Positions 32,050-41,131 are shown, numbered from the stretch's first letter. The stretch: DNA of 64,000 nucleotides from M3007 sp031425155 (GCA_031425155.1 JANPIV010000072.1:1-64000); one strand, 5' to 3'. The notes: generated by a model not told the origin, from the letters alone. Numbers and translations: made by a program.

Positions 32050-33654
32050 TTGAAAAAAATAGATCGCCTTTTACTGACCAGTTTTATCGGGCCGTTTGCC
32101 GTCTCGTTCGGTATTGCGCTGTTCGTGCTCATCATGCAGTTTTTATGGCTGTATATTGACGAGATCGCTGGTAAAGGCGTGAGCATTATTACTATGCTCG
32201 AACTGATCGGCTACCTTTCTATTTCGGTATTTCCGACTGCTTTGCCCATTGCGGTGCTTATCGCTTCGGTGATGGTGATGGGCAATCTGGCCGAACGCTA
32301 CGAACTTTCGAGCATGAAATCCGCAGGCGTTTCGCTGCTCCGTGTAATGCGTTCACTGATGTTTTGTTCGGCGGCGATTGGCCTGTTTTCCTACCTCTGT
32401 TCCGACTTTATTATTCCGATTGCCAACTTGCAGTTCAAGTCGCGCCTCTACGATATTCGCAAGCAAAAACCGGCGTTAACCATCGAAAAAGGCATTTTTA
32501 ATGAGGATTTTCGGCAGTTTGTGATTCGTATTGGCGATAAACAAAAAGATGGCGAGACGATCAACGATGTGATGATCGAAGACCAGACCAATAGCGGGCG
32601 GCTGAAACTCAACCAAATCCTGGCGGATAGCGGGCAGATGTACACCACCAAAGACAAGCGATATTTTGTGATGAACCTCTTCGACGGCGTACAATATCAG
32701 GAGCCGACCAGTCAGGGGCAGCAGCAAAAACAGAAATTTCCGTTTGTCAGGACGCGGTTTAGCTCCTGGACGAAAGTCTGGGATATGAAAGAGTTCGATA
32801 TGAACCCGACCGACCAGGATCGTTTCGCGGGCCAGCGTTCTATGTTGAGTATGAGCCAGTTGCGTCTGAATATGGACTCGCTGCAAGGCGTGATGCAGGC
32901 TGGCCAGCAGGCCATTGCGGAAGATATGCTGCTGAATCTGAAACGCCCGCTCAATCGCCCGCCGACTCCTACACCCACCGGGGTGACCAATGCAGCACCC
33001 ATCCGGCCGCGCATTAAAAAGGGAAATAAGGTGGACTCCATCGCCGCCATAAAACCCGGCGCCATCCGGCAAAAGCCACCGGCAGCGGTGATGGGTGCTA
33101 CACCGCCAGCAGGACCCAAAATACCGGAACAAAAACTGACCAAACCATTGACAGAGTACGCCACCCTGGCCGAAACTTTTGTGCCGGAAGATTTGCCAGC
33201 CCTCCTGAAAGATGCCCGCGTGAAGGCGCAGACCAACCGCAACCTGATGGAAGGACGCAAAGTGCAGATCGGAAACCGCCGCACGGAGTGGGTAAAAACC
33301 GGCTATGAACTTTATACGAAATACAGTTTTGCGCTGGTTTGCTTCATATTTCTGTTTATCGGCGCACCGATGGGAGCCATTATTCGCAAGGGTGGCTTTG
33401 GTTATCCCATTTTGGTCTCGATCATCTTTTTCGTGATCTTCGTGATGCTTTCCATCGTCTGCCGCAAACTGGCAGAATTGTATATTATGACCCCGTTCTG
33501 GGCCGCCATGATGCCGAGTTTAATATTGGTGCCGATCAGTATTTTCCTGACCCGGCGGGCCATCAGTGATGCACAGATGTTTAATACTGACCGGCTGGAT
33601 CGCCTCATTTACCGGCTGCGCCAACGCTTTCAGAAACAAGAAATTACCGTATGA
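32050..33654 (+). CDS. LptF/LptG (YjgP/YjgQ) family permease with a long Pro-rich insert
   Basis: A 534-aa membrane protein of the family that extracts LPS from the inner membrane. Three N-terminal helices (about residues 10-125) begin KKIDRLLLTSFIGPFAVSF. A periplasmic beta-jellyroll-like region contains KGIFNEDFRQFVIRIGDK near 151. Three C-terminal helices begin LYTKYSFALVCFIFLFIGAPMGAIIRKGGFG. Between them, about 290-390 is a Pro/Ala/Gln-rich linker (RPPTPTPTGVTNAAPIRP) absent from proteobacterial LptF/G. TTG at 32050 is the start supported by family alignment (MKKIDRLLL). Its stop overlaps the next start in an ATGA. Confidence 0.9.
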   Translation: MKKIDRLLLTSFIGPFAVSFGIALFVLIMQFLWLYIDEIAGKGVSIITMLELIGYLSISVFPTALPIAVLIASVMVMGNLAERYELSSMKSAGVSLLRVMRSLMFCSAAIGLFSYLCSDFIIPIANLQFKSRLYDIRKQKPALTIEKGIFNEDFRQFVIRIGDKQKDGETINDVMIEDQTNSGRLKLNQILADSGQMYTTKDKRYFVMNLFDGVQYQEPTSQGQQQKQKFPFVRTRFSSWTKVWDMKEFDMNPTDQDRFAGQRSMLSMSQLRLNMDSLQGVMQAGQQAIAEDMLLNLKRPLNRPPTPTPTGVTNAAPIRPRIKKGNKVDSIAAIKPGAIRQKPPAAVMGATPPAGPKIPEQKLTKPLTEYATLAETFVPEDLPALLKDARVKAQTNRNLMEGRKVQIGNRRTEWVKTGYELYTKYSFALVCFIFLFIGAPMGAIIRKGGFGYPILVSIIFFVIFVMLSIVCRKLAELYIMTPFWAAMMPSLILVPISIFLTRRAISDAQMFNTDRLDRLIYRLRQRFQKQEITV

Positions 33655-34334
33655 AAAGTGCCTGGCACAACCCGTGGTTTACAATTCCCGTGCTGATACT
33701 GTTCAATATTGGCCTGTTTATCAACTATTATGTGCCGTATGGGGAGGAAATTCTTTATTTCAATGTCTGGCGGATAGAGCCACTGAACAGCCTGTTTCGT
33801 TTTGCCACCATGCTGGGCGAATTCTGGGCGTATGGATTTTTTGCGCTGCTGTTATTATTTGTTGGGCGTTATCGTTACGTTGTATTGATTTTAGTGGCCG
33901 GAATATTGGTTATGCCGCTCCAATACTACTTGAAGGATAAGTTTGGTACTGACCGGCCACTGACTTATTTTGAAAAAATAGAACGCATCCAGGAAGTGAC
34001 GCGGGTGGCCGGAGTAGAATTAAACAGTGGAAAGACCAGTTTTCCTTCCGGGCATACAATCGGTGCTTTTGCCCTGTACAGCGTTTTAGCCATGATTTTT
34101 GCCGAAAAAAAGCCCCGATATGGGGCTTTTTTTGCCATTTTTGGGGCTTTTACCGCGTTGTCACGTATTTTTTTGGTGCAACACTTTTTGGCTGATGTCT
34201 TATTTGGCACCATCCTCGGCATACTGGTTGGCGAACTCGTGGCCTGGCTCAGTCGCGCACCCGCCTTTGAACGGGCAAAGTGGCTGGATGGAAATCTGTT
34301 GGGCCAGACAAAGCCAGAAAAGCAAGATATTTAA
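33651..34334 (+). CDS. PAP2-family membrane phosphatase
   Basis: A 227-aa, about six-helix lipid phosphatase. All three motifs are present: KDKFGTDRPLTYF (KxxxxxxRP) near residue 93, SFPSGHT near 128, and SRIFLVQHFLADVLFG (SRxxxxxHxxxD) near 171. The start overlaps the stop of the LptF/G-like gene (ATGA), so translation is probably coupled. With that partner, lipid A or undecaprenyl-pyrophosphate dephosphorylation is plausible, but PAP2 substrate cannot be fixed from sequence. Confidence 0.92.
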   Translation: MKSAWHNPWFTIPVLILFNIGLFINYYVPYGEEILYFNVWRIEPLNSLFRFATMLGEFWAYGFFALLLLFVGRYRYVVLILVAGILVMPLQYYLKDKFGTDRPLTYFEKIERIQEVTRVAGVELNSGKTSFPSGHTIGAFALYSVLAMIFAEKKPRYGAFFAIFGAFTALSRIFLVQHFLADVLFGTILGILVGELVAWLSRAPAFERAKWLDGNLLGQTKPEKQDI

Positions 34335-34336
34335 AT

Positions 34337-34948
34337 TCAACGCATCTTCGGCGTACGGCGTTTGCCGCCGGGCCGGAAGCCTTTGCCACCCATCATGGAC
34401 ATCATGCCGGGGCTCATGGCCTGGGTCATTTGTTTCATTTGCTTTTCCACGTCTTTGATCTGCTCTTTGAGCATCGGCTCTGTCACGTTCAGTTTTTTCA
34501 ATTCTGCAAACTGCGTTTGGGCCTCCTTCGGTTTGTTTTTGGAAGCGGAGATCATTACGAGTTGCAGCATGGCGGCTCCTTTTTCATTATCGGAAGGCAG
34601 ACCGGCATCCAGCGATTTTTTCAGCCAACCTTCTGCGATAGGAAAATCCCGTCTTTGCATGGCGATGGCCCCGTGGGTCATGTAATAAACGCCCTTGTAA
34701 CCTACCAGCAACATATTGGGAAAATAAGTCATTTTGAGCCGGTCTTCGGCCCCCTGCAGGTCTTGTTTGCCCAGTAACTGGTTGGAAGACATGATGGTAC
34801 CCAGCATGATATAACCGGCCAGCAGCACTACGCCGACCAGCAAAAACGGAAAACCATACCAGAATCCAAAGACGAGCCACAGGCCGATGCCTCCCAAAAT
34901 ACCGGCGGCGATGAGGGCAAAACGAAGATAAATATTGATCGTAAACAT
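34337..34948 (-). CDS. Small membrane protein with helical-repeat tail
   Basis: A 203-aa protein with two N-terminal transmembrane helices (about residues 6-50, GILGGIGLWLVFGFWYGFPF onwards) and a cytoplasmic TPR-like helical region. That region includes AEDRLKMTYFPNMLLVGYKGVYYMTHGAIAMQRRDFPIAEGWLKKSLDAG. The tail is Met/Gly/Lys-rich (MMGGKGFRPGGKRR). ATG at 34948 is preferred to the open frame at 34975. No family was recognised. A -7-like TACTTTTG lies about 25 bp upstream. It converges with the PAP2 gene with a 2-bp gap. Confidence 0.7.
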   Translation of the reverse strand: MFTINIYLRFALIAAGILGGIGLWLVFGFWYGFPFLLVGVVLLAGYIMLGTIMSSNQLLGKQDLQGAEDRLKMTYFPNMLLVGYKGVYYMTHGAIAMQRRDFPIAEGWLKKSLDAGLPSDNEKGAAMLQLVMISASKNKPKEAQTQFAELKKLNVTEPMLKEQIKDVEKQMKQMTQAMSPGMMSMMGGKGFRPGGKRRTPKMR

Positions 34949-35062
34949 GACAAAAGGTTTGAAAATCCGGCGCAAAAGTAGGCAGGATTCTGCATTGCGT
35001 TCCTGAAATTTTCCGGCTTGGTAAACAATGACCCGACTGCGACAAAGTGCAGTACGGCAGAT

Positions 35063-35518
35063 TTATTTTTTCGTGAAACGCAACGTCGCAGTGGCGGCAC
35101 CGATGGCCCGATATTGCAGGTTTTGTTTGGTGCATTTTAAGACCAGATTGCACTGCGCATCATACTGGCCTTTTTCTACAAAACACCAACCATCTGACAA
35201 ATCGGTACTATCCACTTTGCAGGCATTGCTAAGACAGCCCGCGTCTATTTCAATCTCCGCTTCTACGCTTATTTTGCCACCGTTATAGTGTTTCATTTTA
35301 TCGCCAACGATCTCGACTGTATAATTGCTGTCGTCTTCGCTTTGCCATTTGCCTTGCAGCGTTTGCAGCAGATCACCATTATCAGGATTAGAGAGGAGCG
35401 AATCCGCTTTGACCGAAGTATTTGTGCCATCCGCAGTATTGGCCGCCGGGGTAGAGGGGGTGCAGGCCGTAGTGTATAACAGCAAGGCTGCGCATCCATA
35501 AAGTAAAGTTCGAATCAT
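35063..35518 (-). CDS. Hypothetical lipoprotein with four cysteines
   Basis: A 151-aa lipoprotein (lipobox YTTAC at about residue 19), then a Ser/Thr/Asn-rich linker. A small domain follows beginning LLQTLQGKWQSEDDSNYTVEIVGDKMKHYNGGK. Cysteines in DAGCLSNACKVD, GWCFVEKGQ and LVLKCTKQN probably form two disulfides. The opening LQGKWQSEDD resembles lipocalin-like small lipoproteins of Bacteroidota. Function unknown. Next gene in the same direction upstream is the TonB receptor, 46 bp away. Confidence 0.7.
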   Translation of the reverse strand: MIRTLLYGCAALLLYTTACTPSTPAANTADGTNTSVKADSLLSNPDNGDLLQTLQGKWQSEDDSNYTVEIVGDKMKHYNGGKISVEAEIEIDAGCLSNACKVDSTDLSDGWCFVEKGQYDAQCNLVLKCTKQNLQYRAIGAATATLRFTKK

Positions 35519-35564
35519 ACGATGAAGATTGTTCGGTTAAAAGTAAATTGTTTGAGCAGTAAAG

Positions 35565-37868
35565 TTAGAAACGCTGATCCAAACGCAGGGCAAAATTCCG
35601 GGGTGCTTCGAGCTGCGCCGGTCTGGACGCGTATTCTTCATTGAGTACATTGCCGCATAAAACGCTGATTTTAAGTGCATTTTTGAATTGATAAGAAACG
35701 CGCAGGTCTAATACAGTGAATCCTTTATGCGTCATACGAAAATCATTTACGCCGGGTAAAGCCAGTTGGAACACCCGGTCAATGTTTTTCATAAAACTGT
35801 TATAATTCAGAGCGGCCCCAAACGTCAGACCTTTCCAGCCATATTCCGCATCGAATTTCACCTGATGCTGGTAGCGGTATTTCAAAATATTTTCGGTCGT
35901 GTCCGAAGAAGTGCTTTTCTCTACTGCGCCAAAATTCTGGTATTTTGGTTTGAAATAAGTGTAGCCGGTCAGCAAATTGAGGGTGCCATTACCGATCCGT
36001 CCGGTGCCAGCCACGGAAACTTCCCCACCGAGAATACGGGTCGGGGTGATATTTTTCGATTTGAAGGTGGCAGCCAGACCACCATTCACAAATTGGATTC
36101 TATCCAGCACAAATTCCATCATATTGGTATATTCTGATACAAAGCCGGTCAAGTCCGCATACCCTTGCCAGCCACCCATCCGAAAGCCCTGTTTGATACC
36201 CAGTTCGGCCGTCCAGCCGGTCTCGGACACCAGCCGCGGATTCGGTGATACCGTATTGCCCACGCCAAATTCAGTATTGACAAATTTCTCGGCAATGGTC
36301 GGATAGCGATAACCCTGCCCCCAGGAAGTGCGGAAGTAAGTGGCTTTGCCCACCTGATAATTAGCCCCCAAACGGAACACCGGTTTGGCCTCTTTGCTTA
36401 ATCCATTCGGAATAGTGTCGGTTTCCTGCGCGGAAATGCGGACAATTTCGGGGCTTTTCAGGCGGTTTTGTTCGTAGCGCGCTCCGGCAGAAAGATTGAG
36501 ACGGCGGAGTAATTTGTAATCCAGTTGCAGGTAACCCGCCAGATTGCGGGTATTGTAATTGGCATTATTGTACAGTTCTGCTTTCACGGTGGTGTATATG
36601 CCGACTATACCGGCGGTGGCCACCAGCCCATTTTCCATCTGTCGCTGGAGTTGATATTCACCGTACAACATCCGGCTGTCGTTGCTTTGGTTGCTGGAGT
36701 TGTTGTTATGTACCGAGTAAAACCGGCCCAGTACTTTATGTCTAAAACCATGACGATCAAAGTATTGTACCGACGGGTCCAGGTTGTAACGCAGCCGCCC
36801 CAGCGATTCGCTGGATGAGTTCAAGCCAGGCTGATAAGCCCGGTCGGTATCGTTGCCCCAGATAAAGAAATTGCCGCTGCGCCCGAAATTGAAGTTCGTG
36901 TTCAGGCCAATCGTCAGCCGGTCATTGATGCGGTAACGGAAATTGGGCGTTACCCGACCGTAACGGCTGTACGCGTCTTTGTTATAACTGTCCCGGTAAA
37001 GGGCGTAGGCACCCACCACCATATCCAGTTTACCAATTTTACGCCGATGCACGAAACTGAATCCCGTTTCCAGCGGCTGCGCAATGCCCGACGTGTCGTT
37101 GCCCCACCATTTTTTGCGCGGGTCGTCGGGAGCCGTCCATATTTTACTAAATACGGCGACTTCCGTTTCCGGTTTGTCTTTGGCAAAACCCGTGCGAATA
37201 TTGATGATCCCATTCATGGCCGAAGAGCCATAGAGCGCAGAGGCGGCACCTTTCAGCACTTCGATCTGGGCAATATTTTCTACCGGAAAATCGGACCAGT
37301 TGGGAAAGCCGGCATCCACCTGCAAGGCTGGTATATCATCCACCAGCAGTAGCACCCGCGTACCGGCCCCGTACGAAAACCCGGCACCACCGCGAATGCT
37401 GGCCTGGCCATCTACTACACTCACGCCCGGTACCTTGGTCAGGATATTCTCTACGGAAGTCGTGTTGGTATTGGCCAGCAGGCGCGGTTTCAGCACCTCC
37501 ATCGAGACGGTGACTTCGCCCAGCGGTTTCTCGAACTTCCCCGAAGTGACGGTGGCCGTTTGCAGCAGATTATTGCCATCGTTCAGCAGGACATCCAACT
37601 GGACGGTCTGCCCGGCAGCCAGGCGGATGGTCTGGGTCTTGGTTTCGTAACCCACAAAAGTAAAACTGATCTCGTAGCTGCCCGGGGCCAGAGAAATGGA
37701 GTATTGCCCATCCAGATCGGTGGCCGCGCCGGTATTCCCGGCTTTTACGGTGACGCCAGGCAGGGCTTCACCAGTGGCTCCGTCGGTCGCTTTCCCTTGC
37801 AGGGTCGCGTTTTGGGCAAAAAGGAGTTGGAAGAAAAAAACAGGGAATAGTGTAAAAAATATACGCAT
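35565..37868 (-). CDS. TonB-dependent outer-membrane receptor
   Basis: A 767-aa outer-membrane receptor. A signal peptide (MRIFFTLFPVFFFQLLFAQ) is followed by a carboxypeptidase-regulatory-like domain at about 22-105 (LQGKATDGATGEALPGVTVKAGN). The plug lies at about 115-235 (NTTSVENILTKVPGVSVVDGQASIRGGAGFSYGAGTRVLLLVDD, then IEVLKGAASALYGSSAMNGIINI). A beta-barrel fills the rest and ends in the aromatic LRLDQRF. No SusD partner is next to it, so siderophore, cobalamin or metal uptake is more likely than polysaccharide. ATG at 37868 is chosen; the open frame extends to 37952 without a signal peptide. Confidence 0.92.
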   Translation of the reverse strand: MRIFFTLFPVFFFQLLFAQNATLQGKATDGATGEALPGVTVKAGNTGAATDLDGQYSISLAPGSYEISFTFVGYETKTQTIRLAAGQTVQLDVLLNDGNNLLQTATVTSGKFEKPLGEVTVSMEVLKPRLLANTNTTSVENILTKVPGVSVVDGQASIRGGAGFSYGAGTRVLLLVDDIPALQVDAGFPNWSDFPVENIAQIEVLKGAASALYGSSAMNGIINIRTGFAKDKPETEVAVFSKIWTAPDDPRKKWWGNDTSGIAQPLETGFSFVHRRKIGKLDMVVGAYALYRDSYNKDAYSRYGRVTPNFRYRINDRLTIGLNTNFNFGRSGNFFIWGNDTDRAYQPGLNSSSESLGRLRYNLDPSVQYFDRHGFRHKVLGRFYSVHNNNSSNQSNDSRMLYGEYQLQRQMENGLVATAGIVGIYTTVKAELYNNANYNTRNLAGYLQLDYKLLRRLNLSAGARYEQNRLKSPEIVRISAQETDTIPNGLSKEAKPVFRLGANYQVGKATYFRTSWGQGYRYPTIAEKFVNTEFGVGNTVSPNPRLVSETGWTAELGIKQGFRMGGWQGYADLTGFVSEYTNMMEFVLDRIQFVNGGLAATFKSKNITPTRILGGEVSVAGTGRIGNGTLNLLTGYTYFKPKYQNFGAVEKSTSSDTTENILKYRYQHQVKFDAEYGWKGLTFGAALNYNSFMKNIDRVFQLALPGVNDFRMTHKGFTVLDLRVSYQFKNALKISVLCGNVLNEEYASRPAQLEAPRNFALRLDQRF

Positions 37869-37942
37869 CGGTGTTGAGTAAATTTTTTGATTGGAAACGG
37901 CGTAAAAGTAGAGAATTTTGCCGCTGTACCAAACGTCCTCTG

Positions 37943-38428
37943 ATGAAGTCATTTTGCGGTCTCTTACTCTGTTGCCTCGGCCTTACGACCTGTTTTTCTT
38001 CTTCCAAAACTACTCAAAACATGGATGTGTATGCACTCCGCCTGCGCCCGGGTCAGGATTTAAAAAAAGAACTCGATGCTTTTGCGCGGGAAAATCACTT
38101 ACAGGCGGCTTTTATAATGACCTGTGTGGGCAGTCTGCGCCATGCCGCTATCCGGCCCGCAGATCAGCAGCAGCCATTAATTTATAGTCAAAAACTGGAA
38201 ATTGTGTCGCTGGTCGGTACCTTATCGCCCGATGGATCGCATTTGCACATTGCTTTGGCAGATAGCAACGGGGTGACTTTTGGCGGTCATTTGCTGGAAG
38301 GCAATGAAATCTATACCACCGCCGAGATCGTCATCGGCGAAGCGCGTCAGTTGCAATTCCGCCGGGAAGTGGATGCCGGGACGACGTATAAGGAATTGAC
38401 CGTAAGTAAAAGGGCAAAAAAGCAATAG
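37943..38428 (+). CDS. PPC/DUF296 domain lipoprotein
   Basis: A 161-aa protein with a Cys-rich lipoprotein-like signal (LLLCCLGLTTCFSSS) followed by one PPC/DUF296 domain. The domain shows VYALRLRPGQDLKKELDAFARENHLQAAFIMTCVGSLRHAAIR, LVGTLSPDGSHLHIALADSNGVTFGGHLLEGNEIYTTAEIVI and the family GGHL motif. Bacterial DUF296 proteins are usually cytoplasmic and trimeric; an exported, lipid-anchored version is unusual. ATG at 37943 gives the signal peptide; a longer frame from 37871 does not. Transcribed divergently from the TonB receptor, 74 bp away. Role unknown. Confidence 0.82.
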   Translation: MKSFCGLLLCCLGLTTCFSSSKTTQNMDVYALRLRPGQDLKKELDAFARENHLQAAFIMTCVGSLRHAAIRPADQQQPLIYSQKLEIVSLVGTLSPDGSHLHIALADSNGVTFGGHLLEGNEIYTTAEIVIGEARQLQFRREVDAGTTYKELTVSKRAKKQ

Positions 38429-38462
38429 GCAAAAGAGGCAATGCTTCAGTCGCGGCTATGGC

Positions 38463-38843
38463 CTAGTGAGCCGAGTGCATAGCTGTCCCTTTTCGGCTAT
38501 GTTTTTCACGCCGAAACACATTGCGGAAATTGCTGGGCAACAACGTGACCCGACTGCCCGACAATTTTTCCAGGGTAACTGCCAACAGTACATAACTTTC
38601 CGTGACACCCGGCAGGGGCATACTCAGCAGCATAACAAAAGGCAAAAAGCGGGGCAGGTCTTTCAACTGGGCCATTGCTTCCTGCTTTTCCTGTTCGGTC
38701 GGTGGATTGTCGAAAGAATCCATAAAGCGATCCTTGCCTTGACGCACAAACACCTGTACCATCTGTTTGGTCTCAATGCCTTCCATGACAAACGCCTTCA
38801 GCATCAAACGGGGAACACGGGTAATTCTTCTAAACTTCGTCAT
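38463..38843 (-). CDS. LETM1-domain-like small protein
   Basis: A 126-aa protein with the segment LKDLPRFLPFVMLLSMPLPGVTESYVLLAVTLEKLSGSRVTLLPSNFRNVF. This resembles the membrane-associated core of LETM1-like ribosome-binding domains (FLPF..lPg...ll...L...lLPS.f). The N-terminal part is basic and amphipathic. One hydrophobic stretch could cross or lie on the membrane. ATG at 38843. The assignment rests on pattern resemblance only. It lies convergent with the PPC gene, 34 bp from its end. Confidence 0.55.
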   Translation of the reverse strand: MTKFRRITRVPRLMLKAFVMEGIETKQMVQVFVRQGKDRFMDSFDNPPTEQEKQEAMAQLKDLPRFLPFVMLLSMPLPGVTESYVLLAVTLEKLSGSRVTLLPSNFRNVFRREKHSRKGTAMHSAH

Positions 38844-39025
38844 CAAGGCAGCGCGTTATAGTGATTAGGATTCAAAAACCAATTGTAGAAAAAACCATGC
38901 CGTTTATAAAATAGTTTCTAGTAATTAGTCTAAATGTTTGGTATATTTCCTTCTCAGGATTTAAAGCGTCTTAAATGCCCGGAGGATAAAAATATTGCAA
39001 TTAGCAGACAATTTAAAAAAAGAAA

Positions 39026-39120
39026 AGGCTGCTTCGTCTAATATTAAGTCCGAAAAACGGTTTTGTTTCTCTGGTGAAAAACTGTCCATTTTTTTACTTC
39101 TGCGTTGACGAAGCAGCCTT
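39026..39120. terminator. Long-loop inverted repeat AAGGCTGCTTCGTC
   Basis: AAGGCTGCTTCGTC (39026-39039) is exactly inverted at 39107-39120 (GACGAAGCAGCCTT), with a 67-nt A/T-rich loop. It lies just downstream of the CHRD gene (-) in an otherwise gene-free stretch (38844-39140). A terminator is likely for that gene, but the long loop is atypical. Confidence 0.6.
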
Positions 39121-39140
39121 CTTTGTTGAAAATATAATCT

Positions 39141-40943
39141 CTACATTTTCAATAATTTATGATAAAATATCACTCGATTCTGGTCTTGTAAACCCAGGAA
39201 ATAAATGCCCTGTCGCAACGCTGGTAAAGGCAGTGCCCAGGCCTGTTCGCCACTGGAAATATCCATCGCTTGCTCCAGCATGGTACGGCCAGCCACATCC
39301 GTCAAACGCAAACGACCTTTGAAAGCATCGCGACTGTTAAAACGGATATTCAAATCTGCTGCAAGTGGATTGGGAAATATTTCCAGTCCTTGCACGATCG
39401 GATCTTCCACCCCGGAACTGGGGGCGCAGACGATATTATTGCGCACCTGTCCGCGAATTTCTCCAGCCGGGAAATTGGTCGTATGGACGTTCATATATAT
39501 AAGATCACTGCTCAGAAACGTCCAGATAGAATCGGCAATAGGCACCACGTTAGTAGAATAAGGCGTTGGTACGGCTATACCAATGCGTACCGGACCGTTC
39601 ACCCCGAATGCGCCTTTGTGCAGGTGGGCGGCAGTGACGGTACTGCTCATTGCATCCACCAGGGCCGCATAGTGCAGGGAAGTATGGCGGCGATCTACGG
39701 ATACTAAGCCGGCTCCAATGCCGGTGCTATTGTTGGCCGGTACTTCCTGCGTTCCGCAGAGGTCAAAACCAAAGGTACTACGTATGTTGGGTTCGATTTG
39801 GCCGCGAATTTCCCCGCCTGGATTAGTCGCTGAGTGAAGGTTGAAATACAATTCATTCGCTAGCAGGCTGGTCAGCATGGTCGAGTCCACGGCGACCGCT
39901 GTACTCATATAAAAACCGGGTACCATCGTTACGGTTAGGGGTAGCACGACTGGCCCGGCTACGCCCGGTGCGCCTCGATGTATGTGCGCTGCAGTCGGAG
40001 TCAGCCCGGTAGCCAGCACCGCGTAAGTGATGGAATCCAGCGTTTTATTCATCGTAAACCAGCCGTAACCGCTGGCCGCACTGGCGGTCGGCGGTACCTC
40101 TTGAGCACCAGTCAGCGTAGCGATGCCACTAAAGGCAGTGTTATGGCGTAATGCTCCCCGAATTTCTCCGCCGGGATTGGCAGCGGTATGTAAATTGATG
40201 TAAAACAGACCACTATCTACTTTTCCCAAAAAATTAGCGGGCAAACTGCTCAGCGCAAAATCGCCCGTCACGGTCGTCCCATCCACGGTAAGTGGGACTA
40301 CCACCGGCCCGGCGACGCCCTCCACGCCCTGGTGAATATGCGCAGCGGTGATCGGGCCACTCAATCCAGTCGCCGTCATCTGCACATGAATCGTCGTGCC
40401 GCCCAGAATATATTCTACGGTCCCGACAGCCACTGCAGAGGTCGTCACGGGTGGCACTTCATGTTGACCATTGGCTTTTACGCTGATATAAGTGTCCGCT
40501 TCCGTATGTATTTGGCCGCGTATTTCTCCGGATGGATGCGCCGCAGTGTGGACGTTGAAGTAAACTTGGCCATCCAGAATCTGACGTAACAGCGTGGAAG
40601 ACAGCGGTTTGGAACCTGCCAGGCGGTTGCCGCCAATAAACAAATCATTCAAACCCAACACAACCGGGCCACTCACACCAGGTGGGCCAACGTGGAAGTG
40701 TGCTGCCGTCGCCGGGCCGGTCAAGCCCGAAAAAACACCGTGGATAGTCATCGTTTTCAGATCCGCAGACAGCGTAATAGTGACCAGCCCCTGGGCCGTA
40801 CCCACTACAGCCGGTACTTCCTGCGCTCCTTCCAGATGCGCAGTGAAAGCCAGCCGCGAATTTTGCGCCGTCAAAAGAAAGGGTAATGCAGCCAACCAAA
40901 ACAGGCCGACGATTCGGGTAATCGCATGGAAATCAGGTTTCAT
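39141..40943 (-). CDS. Secreted protein with four CHRD domains and a T9SS sorting domain
   Basis: A 600-aa exported protein. After the signal peptide there are four CHRD repeats at roughly 30-145, 150-267, 272-385 and 390-505. Each has an AHxHxGxxGVxGPV core and ends NxHTAxxPxGEIRGQI. An 85-residue type IX secretion C-terminal domain follows, beginning LEIFPNPLAADLNIRFNSRDAFKGRLRLTDVAGR and ending YHKLLKM. CHRD domains occur in chordin and many bacterial secreted proteins, with no assigned activity. The protein is expected to be exported across the outer membrane and anchored or released by T9SS. The start at 40943 gives a plausible signal sequence. Confidence 0.9.
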   Translation of the reverse strand: MKPDFHAITRIVGLFWLAALPFLLTAQNSRLAFTAHLEGAQEVPAVVGTAQGLVTITLSADLKTMTIHGVFSGLTGPATAAHFHVGPPGVSGPVVLGLNDLFIGGNRLAGSKPLSSTLLRQILDGQVYFNVHTAAHPSGEIRGQIHTEADTYISVKANGQHEVPPVTTSAVAVGTVEYILGGTTIHVQMTATGLSGPITAAHIHQGVEGVAGPVVVPLTVDGTTVTGDFALSSLPANFLGKVDSGLFYINLHTAANPGGEIRGALRHNTAFSGIATLTGAQEVPPTASAASGYGWFTMNKTLDSITYAVLATGLTPTAAHIHRGAPGVAGPVVLPLTVTMVPGFYMSTAVAVDSTMLTSLLANELYFNLHSATNPGGEIRGQIEPNIRSTFGFDLCGTQEVPANNSTGIGAGLVSVDRRHTSLHYAALVDAMSSTVTAAHLHKGAFGVNGPVRIGIAVPTPYSTNVVPIADSIWTFLSSDLIYMNVHTTNFPAGEIRGQVRNNIVCAPSSGVEDPIVQGLEIFPNPLAADLNIRFNSRDAFKGRLRLTDVAGRTMLEQAMDISSGEQAWALPLPALRQGIYFLGLQDQNRVIFYHKLLKM

Positions 40944-41131
40944 AATCGGTAATTTTGTAATGGTGAAAAAGACAGGTAACAGCAGGTGAATGAAGACACT
41001 GCCGGGTTGGTGGGAATGGAACGAACCGTGTGAATACAGTTGGCATTTATTAAAACCTTGCGAATGCGAAAAATGATGTGCCAGCAGGCCCGGTTTTAGC
41101 CCTGTCTTTTGCCAGAATTAGGCATTTGTGC

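Noticed and set aside
35518..35565. TonB receptor plus 151-aa lipoprotein as a SusC/SusD pair
   Set aside because: The lipoprotein is far too small for SusD (about 500 aa) and lacks its helical repeat pattern.
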